DNA of 64,000 bases, from NCBI RefSeq assembly GCF_002213425.1, contig NZ_NJGV01000024.1:1-64000 (forward strand), read 5' to 3'. Below are positions 7,898 through 16,054 of this stretch, piece after piece (positions within the stretch are counted from its first letter, which is position 1; every line of letters begins with the position of its first letter). The notes beneath the pieces are model-generated. The model searched no databases and was not told the origin of the DNA. It was given only the letters and a program-made list of their open reading frames with translations. A program made the translations under genes and the position numbers. This DNA comes from Herbaspirillum aquaticum. Its GTDB lineage: Bacteria > Pseudomonadota > Gammaproteobacteria > Burkholderiales > Burkholderiaceae_D.

Positions 7898-9151
7898 ATG
7901 TTGAAATCCATCGCCTTGACCCAATTACGTTTGGGCATGTACGTCCATTCCATCCCCGGCGGATGGATCAATCATCCTTTCTGGCGCAAATCCTTCAAGA
8001 TCGAGACGCTGGAAGACCTGCAGACGCTGCGCGAGTGCCCGGTCGAAGAAGTCACCATCGACACGGCCAAGGGCCGCGACATTGCGCCCGAACACGAGAT
8101 CGACGACGAGGCCGACGAAGACGACGAGGGCGAGCACGATGAAGCCGCCCCTCCCGCCGGGATCGCCATCGCCCACGAGGGCGCCAGCGCCACGGTGGCC
8201 GTGCGCAAGCCGGCCACGCGCACCGAGACTGCGGTGGAACGCGAGCGCGCCGCGCGAATCATTTCATCCTCCAAGTCCACCGTGCTCAACATGTTCTCCG
8301 AAGCGCGCATGGGCAAGACGGTCGACGTCAAGGATGCGGCCGAACTGGTGACCGAGATCACCTCCTCGGTCTCGCGCAATGCCGATGCCTTGATCAGCCT
8401 GGCGCGCCTGAAGACCACCGACGACTACACTTACATGCATTCGGTCGCGGTGTGCGCCATGATGATCTCGCTGGCCAACCAGCTCGGCATGACGCAAGAA
8501 CAGATCAAGCAGGCCGGCATGGCCGGGCTGCTGCACGATGTGGGCAAGATGGCCGTGCCGCTGGACATCCTCAACAAACCGGCCAAGCTGACCGAAGAGG
8601 AATTTGCCTCGGTGCGCTCGCACACCGTGCAGGGCCACGGCATCCTCCAGCAGATCGAGGGCATCGGCGAAGCCGCGCTGGACGTCTCGCTGCACCATCA
8701 CGAAAAGATCGACGGTAGCGGCTACCCCTTCAACCTCAAGGCCGACAGCATTTCCATCATGGCCAAGATGGGTGCGGTATGCGACGTCTACGACGCCATC
8801 ACCTCCAACCGTCCCTACAAGGCCGGCTGGGATCCGGCCCGCTCCATCCGCCACATGGCCGCCAGCGCCGGGCACTTCGATCCGATCACCATGGAAGCCT
8901 TCGTCAAGGCCATCGGCATCTACCCGACGGGTTCCTGCGTGATCCTGCAATCGGGCCGCCTGGGCGTTGTGGTGGACCAGCGCCCGGAGCACCTGCTCAA
9001 CCCGCGCATCAAAGTGTTCTACTCCACCACCAGCCGCATGCCGCTCAAGCCGGAAATCATCGACCTGGCCCGGGGCAGCGACAAGATCGTGGCCTATGCC
9101 GATCCGGCCAAATGGGGTATCCGCAACGTGCCCGGCATCGACCTGCAGTAA
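7898..9151 (+). CDS. HD-GYP cyclic-di-GMP phosphodiesterase with DUF3391 N-terminus
   Basis: A 417-residue cytoplasmic protein. The N-terminal part (about 1-130) matches the DUF3391 type that precedes many HD-GYP domains, and includes a very acidic linker (residues 67-85). The HD-GYP domain has His213-Asp214 in LLHDVGKMAVP and the GYP triplet at 275-277 in HHHEKIDGSGYP, both intact, so activity against cyclic-di-GMP is expected. The start at 7898 is chosen because the family begins there; the ribosome site is weak, and an in-frame ATG at 7748 gives an unrelated extension. An intrinsic terminator follows directly. Confidence 0.9.
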   Translation: MLKSIALTQLRLGMYVHSIPGGWINHPFWRKSFKIETLEDLQTLRECPVEEVTIDTAKGRDIAPEHEIDDEADEDDEGEHDEAAPPAGIAIAHEGASATVAVRKPATRTETAVERERAARIISSSKSTVLNMFSEARMGKTVDVKDAAELVTEITSSVSRNADALISLARLKTTDDYTYMHSVAVCAMMISLANQLGMTQEQIKQAGMAGLLHDVGKMAVPLDILNKPAKLTEEEFASVRSHTVQGHGILQQIEGIGEAALDVSLHHHEKIDGSGYPFNLKADSISIMAKMGAVCDVYDAITSNRPYKAGWDPARSIRHMAASAGHFDPITMEAFVKAIGIYPTGSCVILQSGRLGVVVDQRPEHLLNPRIKVFYSTTSRMPLKPEIIDLARGSDKIVAYADPAKWGIRNVPGIDLQ

Positions 9152-9177
9152 GCGCAGCCTGCACCAGCGCAAACAAG

Positions 9178-9202
9178 AACGGCGCCCTGGGGCGCCGTTT
9201 TC
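9178..9202. terminator. Intrinsic terminator
   Basis: Nine-bp GC-rich stem (9178-9186 with 9191-9199), four-base loop, then TTT on the plus strand. It ends the HD-GYP transcript and could serve the convergent BLUF gene as well. Confidence 0.75.
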
Positions 9203-9231
9203 ACATCTGCTGCCGATCCGGTCTGGCAGGA

Positions 9232-9657
9232 TCAGTCACGTTGCGCGAAGGCCGCCGTCGAGGCCAGCTCATTCAACAGCGCCACGGTGGAACAGCAGGA
9301 AACATCGTAGGGATTGAGCTCACCCGTGACCGAATACTTCAGCAACAGCGAGCGGTTGATCTTGTCCAGGCGGATCTTGCCCATGGTCCAGGAGGAATAC
9401 TGGCGCTCGTCGATCGATTCATAGGCCAGCAGGATCACGTCCTGGTGGCGGTCATCACGCAGCAGGCGGCCATACAGGCGATTGACCTGGTCACGCCCGC
9501 CTTCGAGCACCTGCACGAAGGTCGTGTCGCTGTAGCACAGCACGCCGGTGATGCCCTGCTGCGGATTGCGCTGGCGCGATGCCGCGAGGATGCCCTCGAT
9601 GGTGTCGTGGGTAATGGTCTCGCGCGAGCGGCTTGCATAGATCAGACGAACCAGCAT
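9232..9657 (-). CDS. BLUF-domain blue-light sensor (short form)
   Basis: A 141-residue protein made almost entirely of one BLUF domain. The flavin-binding and signalling residues Tyr7, Asn31, Gln49, Trp90 and Met92 are all present. Each is exactly 14 positions lower than its counterpart in AppA (Tyr21, Asn45, Gln63, Trp104, Met106), so FAD binding and a photocycle are very likely. The C-terminal tail (about 105-141) would form the short-BLUF cap helices; no output domain is fused. Its start lies two bases after the folE stop and uses a GAGG inside the folE end, so the two are translationally coupled. Confidence 0.92.
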   Translation of the reverse strand: MLVRLIYASRSRETITHDTIEGILAASRQRNPQQGITGVLCYSDTTFVQVLEGGRDQVNRLYGRLLRDDRHQDVILLAYESIDERQYSSWTMGKIRLDKINRSLLLKYSVTGELNPYDVSCCSTVALLNELASTAAFAQRD

Positions 9658-9659
9658 GA

Positions 9660-10403
9660 TTAACCTCGTTGACGTTGGGAAATCAGCGCCAGGAATTCAC
9701 GGCGCAGGTTGGCGTCACGCAGGAAGGAGCCGCGCATGACGCTGTTGATCATCTTCGACTCCACATCCTTGACGCCGCGCCAGTGCATGCAGAAGTGATC
9801 CGCTTCCATGACGATGGCCAGGCCATCGGGCTGCAGCTTCTGCATCAGCAGGTCAGCGGCCTGGGAGACCGCCTCTTCCTGGATCTGCGGGCGGCTCATG
9901 ATCCATTCCAGCAGGCGCGCGTACTTGGACAGGCCGATCAGGTTGGAATGCTCATTGGGCATCACACCCACCCACACCTTGCCCATGATCGGGCACAGGT
10001 GGTGCGAGCAGGCGCTGCGTACCGTGATCGGGCCCACGATCATCAGTTCGTTCAGGCGCTCGATATTGGGAAACTCGGTCACCGGAGGCGCGGCCTGGTA
10101 GCGGCCCTTGAAGACTTCGTTCAAGTACATCTTGGCCACGCGCTTGGCGGTGTCCTGGGTGTTGTGATCGCTCTCGACGTCGATCACCAGGCTCTCCAGC
10201 ACCGCGGCCAGCTTGGACTGCACTTCGGCCTGCAATTGCTCCAGTTCGCCTTCCTTGATGAAGGCGGCGATATTGTCGTTGGCGTGGAAACGCACGCCGG
10301 CCGCCTTGATGCGCTGGCGGATGCGGGACGATACCAGCTGGTCATGCACGCTGGGCGCTGCAATCTCGGCGCTGGGTGCGGCCTGGTTCTTGTCTGTTGC
10401 CAT
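9660..10403 (-). CDS. folE: GTP cyclohydrolase I
   Basis: A 247-residue enzyme that converts GTP to dihydroneopterin triphosphate, the first step of folate and pterin synthesis. Zinc ligands are visible in RSACSHH (Cys, His) and HFCMHWRG (Cys). The catalytic core GLSKYARL and RPQIQEE is conserved. A 50-residue N-terminal extension precedes the usual fold. The block following the second Cys reads VESKMINS, unlike the E. coli enzyme, so this may be a second, specialised FolE. It heads a two-gene leftward operon with the BLUF sensor. No clear ribosome site; start is the first Met of the frame. Confidence 0.88.
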   Translation of the reverse strand: MATDKNQAAPSAEIAAPSVHDQLVSSRIRQRIKAAGVRFHANDNIAAFIKEGELEQLQAEVQSKLAAVLESLVIDVESDHNTQDTAKRVAKMYLNEVFKGRYQAAPPVTEFPNIERLNELMIVGPITVRSACSHHLCPIMGKVWVGVMPNEHSNLIGLSKYARLLEWIMSRPQIQEEAVSQAADLLMQKLQPDGLAIVMEADHFCMHWRGVKDVESKMINSVMRGSFLRDANLRREFLALISQRQRG

Positions 10404-10770
10404 GATGGAGGGCAGTCACGCCAAGCGGGACCGCTGAGTTGGGGGTGGCGCCATTATGCACGGAAAAACGCCGACGCATTGAGGGCAAACCAGCGTCAAG
10501 CCCGAGTCAAAGCGATCACAACAGCGCGGCTGTGGTGTGCCATCCACGGCGGTGACACGCGGCAGGCGAAATCGGCCGGGCTCACCGGTATTTAATGCTG
10601 GTTCGATCCAGCATTAACCTGCGCTTAATGCTGCCAGGCATACGACTTAACCGCCATTGATGATTGTTTGCCGCACTTTACACGGGCCTAACCGCTGCTT
10701 ACGCCGCCAGCGGCCATCATCCCTGCACGCGCCGCCCGGCATCCAGCCTGGCCGCCATCGGGGGAGCAGC
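10404..10770. other. Divergent folE/flgH intergenic region
   Basis: This 367-base region carries three copies of TTAATGCTG: 10592-10600 (direct), 10609-10617 (inverted, CAGCATTAA) and 10625-10633 (direct). The first two form a near-perfect palindrome. A possible minus-strand -10 (CATAAT, 10453-10458) for folE lacks a good -35. No gene is seen. Confidence 0.5.
10592..10633. promoter_or_regulatory. Palindromic TTAATGCTGG operator-like cluster
   Basis: TTAATGCTGG (10592-10601) and CCAGCATTAA (10608-10617) are perfect 10-bp arms around six bases. A third TTAATGCTG follows at 10625, exactly 33 bp (three turns) after the first. The same core TTAATGCT/AGCATTAA recurs at 55778-55800 before the chemoreceptor gene. 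This looks like a protein-binding site of unknown regulator. Confidence 0.5.
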
Positions 10771-11448
10771 ATGACATTCCAGTATCGCCTTGCCGGTGCC
10801 TGCGCACTGGCCGCATCGCTATCGGCCCTGCTGTCGGCCTGCAGCAGCCCGGCGCCCATGGTCACCGGGCCCACCAGCGTGCGGCCGGCCTACCAGGTGG
10901 CCAACGTGGAAAACAATGGCGCCATCTTCCGCGTCTCCAGCGCCCAGCTGTTCGAGGAACCGACCACCTACAACGTCGGCGACATCATCAAGATCGACAT
11001 CTCCGAATCCATCAGCAGCAGCAACAAGGCTGCCACCACCAACAGCCGCGACACCACGCTCTCGCAACAGGGACCGGGCTCGGGCGCGCCGCTGGGCGGA
11101 CTGTTCACGCAACTCTACAACGCCAATTATTCGGCCAGCGGCAGCAATACCTTCAAGGGTTCCGGCGACAGCAGCAATACCAACACCATGAGCGGCACGC
11201 TGATGGTCTCCATCGTCGAAGTGCTGCCCAACCGCAACCTGGTGGTGGCCGGCGAAAAGCGCATCGGCGTCAACGGCAACACCAACACCCTGCGCTTCTC
11301 GGGCGTGGTGCGCACGCGCGACATCCGCGGCGGCATCGTGGCCTCCTCCAACGTGGCCGATGCGCGCCTGGAACAGGTCGGTGGCGGCTCCATTGCCGAC
11401 GCCAGCAGCGATGGCAATTTCTTCCGGCGCCTGCTGACCATCTGGTGA
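10771..11448 (+). CDS. flgH: Flagellar L-ring protein FlgH (solitary)
   Basis: A 225-residue outer-membrane lipoprotein. Lipobox LSAC follows a signal peptide, then the FlgH core with GDIIKIDISES near residue 75 and the C-terminal IRGGIVASSNVADARLE-type segment. FlgH builds the L-ring of the flagellar basal body in the outer membrane. GGGGAG precedes the start by four bases. No other flagellar gene is nearby, although flgH normally sits in flgBCDEFGHIJKL. It may be a second copy or a relocated gene. Confidence 0.85.
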   Translation: MTFQYRLAGACALAASLSALLSACSSPAPMVTGPTSVRPAYQVANVENNGAIFRVSSAQLFEEPTTYNVGDIIKIDISESISSSNKAATTNSRDTTLSQQGPGSGAPLGGLFTQLYNANYSASGSNTFKGSGDSSNTNTMSGTLMVSIVEVLPNRNLVVAGEKRIGVNGNTNTLRFSGVVRTRDIRGGIVASSNVADARLEQVGGGSIADASSDGNFFRRLLTIW

Positions 11449-11522
11449 TCGGATGATCGGGTGAACGGGTGAACGGGTAATGGCGTCGGCGCTGCGCACG
11501 CGAAGACGGCCCGCCAGAAACG

Positions 11523-11551
11523 ACAACGGCAAGCCTGGGGCTTGCCGTTGT
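11523..11551. terminator. Terminator-like hairpin between convergent genes
   Basis: A perfect 13-bp stem with a three-base loop (arms 11523-11535 and 11539-11551). Tails are poor in T on both sides. Its position between flgH and the convergent lipoprotein gene suggests shared termination. Confidence 0.55.
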
Positions 11552-11597
11552 TCATTGGGCCAGGGATAGCGCAAGGGTGCAATACCACCCCCGGTGT

Positions 11598-12173
11598 TCA
11601 AAATCCGTTGGCCGCACTGCGCATGTTGCCCGGAGAGTTGTCCGCCACCTGCGGGTTGCCGGGGAAGAGCGCATCGACCAGCGGCGCCAGCTTGTCGCCG
11701 GCGCTGGCCCACTTGTCCTGGCCGAAGGAACCCAGCCGGTACTGCGCCGTCCCCAGTACGCGTCCCTCGCGGCGCAGGGTCAGCGCGGCATAGGTGAGAT
11801 AGGGGGTATAGGCATCGGTGAAGACCTTGGTATCCCACTTGACGTAGCCCACATAGCTCAACGTCACCGGGCAGGCCAGGGACTGGGTGCCGGCATCGTA
11901 GACGCGGCTTTGCACGCCGTGCTTCTGCAGCTCGCCCTGCAGGCCGGGCACGAAGTCGCTCAGCGCCACCGAACCGTTCCACTCGATGCAGACCTCGTGG
12001 ATCGGATCCTTGCTGTAGACGATGGGATTCTGGACCGAATTGGGCGTCATCGCGCGCACGCTGGAGGCGGTGGACCCGACCAGTCCCACGGCGTCGACCA
12101 GGGCATTGCCGGAAGTGACGATGCAGCCCGACAGCGATGAAGCCAGCAAGGTGGCGATGATGATGGTGCGCAT
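11598..12173 (-). CDS. Lipoprotein of unknown function (perhaps Sbal_3080 family)
   Basis: A 191-residue lipoprotein: signal peptide with lipobox LSGC (Cys16), then a soluble domain with VCIEWNGSV and CPVTLSYVGYVKWD. The latter region recalls the Sbal_3080 lipoprotein family, but this is memory rather than a search result. The start at 12173 follows GGAGAG; an earlier in-frame ATG at 12254 adds a non-signal extension. Likely anchored in the envelope. Single-gene leftward unit. Confidence 0.7.
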   Translation of the reverse strand: MRTIIIATLLASSLSGCIVTSGNALVDAVGLVGSTASSVRAMTPNSVQNPIVYSKDPIHEVCIEWNGSVALSDFVPGLQGELQKHGVQSRVYDAGTQSLACPVTLSYVGYVKWDTKVFTDAYTPYLTYAALTLRREGRVLGTAQYRLGSFGQDKWASAGDKLAPLVDALFPGNPQVADNSPGNMRSAANGF

Positions 12174-12423
12174 GATGCTCTCCCCGAGCGCAATCCCTTG
12201 GCTTTCACGATCCCCGCATGGCGCAGGTGGCCGGGATTGCAGGCTGCCCATCATAGCGGCGCCTGTTGCTGCTTCAGGATCGTTTTACCTTGATTTACGC
12301 TGACCCTGCGCACGCTTAACAGGCGTGTACGCGGCGCACCGGCAGACCCGGTGGAAGACTGGCGCAGTGCTGGCACAATAGGCGCCTGTGCCAATTTGTG
12401 TGCTGCCTTACAAGGAGACTTCC

Positions 12424-12876
12424 ATGCCCTCGCTCACCCTCCGTTCACTGCTGGCTTCGCTGGCCGCTGTCGCATTCACCGGCCTGCTGCAGCCCGCCCA
12501 CGCCGACACCCTCAAGTCCGAAACCGAAGTACGCGCCCTGGCCGACAAGGTCATGGCCCAGGCCGGCGCCGGCCGCACCGATGACGCCTACGGCCTGCTC
12601 TCCCCTTATGCGCTGGTGGACATCCGCGCCTTCGAGGGGGCGCGCACCAATGCACGCAGCGCGCGCATGGCCATCGAAGCGCTGGTCGGCAATTCGGTCG
12701 GCTACGAATTCATCCGCTCTGAAAAAGTGGGGGAATCGCTGCTCAAGCTGACCTATATCGAAAAGACCGAACGCCAGGCCATTCCCTGGATGTTCATCTT
12801 CTACAAGGCCCCCGCCGGCTGGGCCGTGAGCAGCTTCAGCAATGGCGCCAACGTGGATGCGCTGTTTGAGCGCTGA
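12424..12876 (+). CDS. Secreted protein of unknown function
   Basis: A 150-residue protein with a clear Sec signal peptide (cleavage near AHA-DT) and a small helical/beta domain. The middle and end (AIPWMFIFYKAPAGWAVSSF) resemble small periplasmic proteins with an NTF2-like or DUF4019-like fold, but I do not recognise the family. AAGGAG precedes the start by six bases, which decides against an earlier ATG at 12388. It is convergent with dadA, 15 bases apart. Confidence 0.7.
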   Translation: MPSLTLRSLLASLAAVAFTGLLQPAHADTLKSETEVRALADKVMAQAGAGRTDDAYGLLSPYALVDIRAFEGARTNARSARMAIEALVGNSVGYEFIRSEKVGESLLKLTYIEKTERQAIPWMFIFYKAPAGWAVSSFSNGANVDALFER

Positions 12877-12891
12877 TCAAGCGCACGGCCT

Positions 12892-14157
12892 TCAGAATGA
12901 GCGCTGCGGTTCCAGGTCGGCGCTGTCGATGGCGCTGGCCACGCCCGAGATCTTGTCGGCGATGATGGCCGAGGAACCGCAGGCCGTGGTCCAGCCATTG
13001 GAGCCATGGCCGGCGTTGAGCCACAGGTTGGCGTAGCGGGTGGCGCCGATGAGCGGTGCGCCATCCGGTGTCATCGGGCGCAGTCCGGCCCAGTACTCGA
13101 CCTTGGCCAGGTCGGCGCCCTGTGGATAAAGATTCTTCAGCGACTTCAGGGCAGTGGCGCAATCGCGCGGGGTCACACGCGTATCCCAGCTGCCGATCTC
13201 GGCGGTGCCGGCCGCACGGATGGAATTGCCCATGCGGGTGATGGCAACCTTGTAGTACTCGTCCATGACGCCACTGCGCGGCGCGCTCTTGGGATCGGCC
13301 ACCGGTACCGTGATGGCATAGCCCTTGACCGGATAGATCGGGAGGTCCAGGCCCAGGGGTTTCAGCATGGGCACTGACGCACTGGCGCAAGCGACCACGT
13401 AGGCATCGGCACGCAAGGTGCCGGTGGGCGTGCGCAAGCCGCTGACCTGGCCACCGGCCACCTCGATGGCCTGCACCTCTGTGGACAAGTGGAACTCCAC
13501 CCCATGGGCCTGCAGCCATCCTGCCAGGGCCCGCGCAAAGAGCGGGCAATTGCCGGTCTCATCCATGGGCAGCAGCAGGCCGCCCTTCAATTCGTGGCGG
13601 GCCGCATGCAGGCCCGGATCGAATGCCACGCAGCCATCGGCATCGAGCAGCTCGTAGGGCACACCGGCTTCGGCCAATACCTGGGTCGACAGCCCGGCGT
13701 TGTCCAGTCCTTCCTGGGTGCGGAACAATTGCAGGTTGCCGCCGGTGGTCTGTTCGTAGCGGATGTCCAGACGTTCGCGGATCTGCTTGAGCTGGCTGTG
13801 GCTGTAGCGCGCCAGGCGCCCCATGCGCGCCTTGTTGACGGCATAGCGCTCGGGCGTGCATTGCGCCAGGAAAGTCTTGAGCCACTTCCACTGGTGCGCA
13901 TCCAGGCGCGGCGTGAAGCGCAAGGCCGCCTCGATGCCCAGCCAGCTCTGCACCGACCACTTCAGCGACTTGGCCGGCATGCCCGGCGCCGCCCACGGCG
14001 TGGCATACGAGGGGCAGACATGGCCGGCATTGCCGACGCTGGTCTCGGCGGCCACCTCGGCGCGACGCTCCACCACAACCACCTCGTGGCCGCGTTCGCG
14101 GAGGAAATAAGCAGTGGTGACGCCGACGATGCCGGCGCCCAGCACGATGATGCGCAT
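12892..14157 (-). CDS. dadA: D-amino acid dehydrogenase, small subunit
   Basis: A 421-residue FAD enzyme of the DAO family that oxidises D-amino acids (typically D-alanine) to keto acids at the inner membrane, feeding electrons to quinones. The N-terminal Rossmann motif GAGIVGVTTAYFL and the ETSVGNAGHVCPSYATPW segment are typical DadA. The C-terminal block has AGHGSNGWTTACGS. No alanine racemase (dadX) is adjacent; the D-amino acid transaminase lies far away at 52909. The upstream gap 14158-14225 is AT-rich with tandem ATAAATGAT units and may hold the promoter. Confidence 0.88.
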   Translation of the reverse strand: MRIIVLGAGIVGVTTAYFLRERGHEVVVVERRAEVAAETSVGNAGHVCPSYATPWAAPGMPAKSLKWSVQSWLGIEAALRFTPRLDAHQWKWLKTFLAQCTPERYAVNKARMGRLARYSHSQLKQIRERLDIRYEQTTGGNLQLFRTQEGLDNAGLSTQVLAEAGVPYELLDADGCVAFDPGLHAARHELKGGLLLPMDETGNCPLFARALAGWLQAHGVEFHLSTEVQAIEVAGGQVSGLRTPTGTLRADAYVVACASASVPMLKPLGLDLPIYPVKGYAITVPVADPKSAPRSGVMDEYYKVAITRMGNSIRAAGTAEIGSWDTRVTPRDCATALKSLKNLYPQGADLAKVEYWAGLRPMTPDGAPLIGATRYANLWLNAGHGSNGWTTACGSSAIIADKISGVASAIDSADLEPQRSF

Positions 14158-14180
14158 GGTCTCAGTTCAACTTCCGAAAA

Positions 14181-14210
14181 ATATAAATGATATAAATGAT
14201 TTAAATTATT
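14181..14210. repeat. AT-rich tandem and palindromic element, copy 2
   Basis: Two ATAAATGAT units (14183-14191 and 14192-14200 region) run into AATGATTTAAATTATT (14195-14210), one mismatch from the perfect palindrome at 60755-60770. It lies directly upstream of dadA and downstream of the SDR gene, so it could act in the dadA promoter. Confidence 0.4.
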
Positions 14211-14225
14211 TGAATCGTTTGCGCA

Positions 14226-15023
14226 TTACAGGGTGAGTCCGCCATCCACATGCCACACCTGTCCGGTGACGTAGGAAGCGGCCGGGCTCAGGAGGAAGGC
14301 GATCACGTTGGCGATCTCTTGCGGCTGTCCCAGGCGCTGCAGCGGGATACGCGCCAGCGCCGCCTGCCAGGCGGCCGGGTCGATGGCCGACTTGGCCGGG
14401 TCACTTTTCTGAACGTAGCCGGGCGCTACCGCGTTGACCGTCACGCCGGCCGCGGCCACCTGCACCGCCAGCGATTTCACCAGCGCCTCGATGCCGGCCT
14501 TGGCCGCTGCCGACGCCGGAAAGCCCGATTCGCCCAGGCGGAACACATGCGCCACGAACGAGCTCACCGCCACCACGCGGCCCTGCCCGCTGGCCTCCAA
14601 CGGCGCGCGGCAGGCGGTGATCAGGCGGAAGAAGCCACCCAGGAGCGCATCGAGCGAGCGCGACCAGTCCGCATCAGCGAGTTCGCCGATGCGCTTGCGA
14701 TCGGCAAAGCCGGCATTGGCCACCAGCGCATCGAGCCTGCCGTAGTGCGTGAGCGCCGTGTCGCGCAACTGCGCTGCGGTGTGCGGATCGGCCAGGTCGC
14801 CCAGCGCCAGCGTACACTGTGCGCCCTGCGCGCGGCATTGCTGCGCCACCGCCTGCAGCTCCGGCGACTCGGTGCGGGCATGCAGGACCAGGGCGGCATC
14901 GGGTGAGGCCACGCTCAAGGCCACCGCCGCACCGATGCCGCGCGCGGCACCGGTGATGAGGATGACACGCCCGCAATGGGGTGGAGTGGCAGCAGGAAGG
15001 GAAGGAAAAGGGGACGGGTTCAT
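14226..15023 (-). CDS. SDR-family oxidoreductase lacking the catalytic tyrosine
   Basis: A 265-residue short-chain dehydrogenase/reductase. The cofactor motif TGAARGIG and the NAG motif (VANAGF) are intact, as are the active-site Ser (AVSSF) and the downstream AVAPGYVQK. The YxxxK motif is altered: the residue four before Lys is Ser (SAAAK) instead of Tyr, and no Tyr lies in the segment. That predicts weak, altered or absent dehydrogenase activity. The start at 15023 is preferred from the family fold; the ribosome site is weak. Nothing in the context reveals the substrate. Confidence 0.82.
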   Translation of the reverse strand: MNPSPFPSLPAATPPHCGRVILITGAARGIGAAVALSVASPDAALVLHARTESPELQAVAQQCRAQGAQCTLALGDLADPHTAAQLRDTALTHYGRLDALVANAGFADRKRIGELADADWSRSLDALLGGFFRLITACRAPLEASGQGRVVAVSSFVAHVFRLGESGFPASAAAKAGIEALVKSLAVQVAAAGVTVNAVAPGYVQKSDPAKSAIDPAAWQAALARIPLQRLGQPQEIANVIAFLLSPAASYVTGQVWHVDGGLTL

Positions 15024-15378
15024 GATCCAAAAGGTGAAACAGCGCGTTCCCGCTGACCGGGAATTTGGCAAAACACTTCACTTGCGCAATCCCGTCATTT
15101 TAGCCAAAGCCCGCATCTACGGGGGTTCCCGGCGCATGATGAGACGTTTTGTTCAGTTCGTGCTCCAGGCGTTCTCCTTTACAATGGCCGGGTTCGCGGC
15201 ACGCCGCAGCGTCGGTTGCAATCGCTTGCAATCCATGCGCGGGCAGTTCTTCCCATGTCCTCCCTCCTCCCGGCACCCGGCGCGCAAGTGTCCCGGATGA
15301 ACAGGGCATGGTTCGTGCATGCGCAGCACACCCTGCCCTCCCCGGGCTCATGCAATTGGCAACCAAGGAAAATCGCAG
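15024..15378. other. Intergenic stretch between SDR and amino-acid permease
   Basis: A 355-base gap with no credible gene. It contains two copies of TTGCAATC near 15217-15235 and a possible -10 TACAAT near 15180 with a poor -35. It probably holds the promoters of both divergent genes. Confidence 0.3.
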
Positions 15379-16044
15379 ATGTATCAATGGGACTTCGGCT
15401 CGCTCTGGCAATTCAGGAGCATCATCGGAATCGGCTTCGTCTATACCCTCTCCTACACCGTGGCCTGTATTGCGCTGGGCCTCCTGGTGGGCCTGGTGGT
15501 CGGCCTGGGCCGGCTGTCGTCGAACCCCTTCATCTCCGGCCCGCTGCGCGCCTTCGTCGAAGTGTTCCGCTGCACGCCGGTGCTGGTGCAGCTGGTGTGG
15601 TTCTACTATGCGCTGCCGGTGCTGCTGGGCATCGAGATGTCGGCCGGCACGGCGGCCATGCTGTCGCTGGCGCTCTATGGCGGTGCCTTCTATTCCGAGA
15701 TCATTCGCGGCGGCATCGTCTCCATCGATGTCGGCCAGTCCGAAGCGGGCTGGGCACTGGGCATGACGCGTTTCCAGCTGATGAAGCGCGTGATCCTGCC
15801 GCAGGCCTTCAAGCGCATGACACCGCCGCTGGTGAACCAGTCCATCATGCAGTTGAAGAACACCTCGCTGCTGTCGGTGCTGGCCGTGCCGGACCTGCTC
15901 TACCAGGGCCAGATCATCGCCCACGAAACCTATCGTCCGCTGGAGATCTACACCCTGGTGGCCATCATCTACTTCGTGATCCTGCTGCCGGCCACCATCT
16001 GGGCCAAGCGCCTGGAAAACCGCCTGTCGGTCCAGCACGGTTGA
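15379..16044 (+). CDS. Amino-acid ABC transporter permease (HisM/GlnP type)
   Basis: A 221-residue inner-membrane permease of the polar amino-acid uptake family, with several transmembrane helices and the EAA-type loop for the ATPase (EAGWALGMTRFQLMKRVILPQA). AAGGAA precedes the start by eight bases. It is followed 10 bases later by its ATPase. Only one permease gene is present, implying a homodimer. No periplasmic binding protein gene is adjacent, whereas one of the right family sits alone at 21083-21928. Confidence 0.88.
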   Translation: MYQWDFGSLWQFRSIIGIGFVYTLSYTVACIALGLLVGLVVGLGRLSSNPFISGPLRAFVEVFRCTPVLVQLVWFYYALPVLLGIEMSAGTAAMLSLALYGGAFYSEIIRGGIVSIDVGQSEAGWALGMTRFQLMKRVILPQAFKRMTPPLVNQSIMQLKNTSLLSVLAVPDLLYQGQIIAHETYRPLEIYTLVAIIYFVILLPATIWAKRLENRLSVQHG

Positions 16045-16054
16045 GGAGATCACG

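Noticed and set aside
10594..10617. GGTTCGATCC resembling a tRNA T-arm
   Set aside because: No acceptor stem, anticodon arm or CCA is present, and the 7-base T loop would leave a mismatched stem. It is the centre of a palindrome.
12340..12390. Possible sigma54 promoter before the secreted protein at 12424 (GGCACAATAGGCGC)
   Set aside because: GG and GC spacing fits but the TTGC block is absent, so the match is poor.
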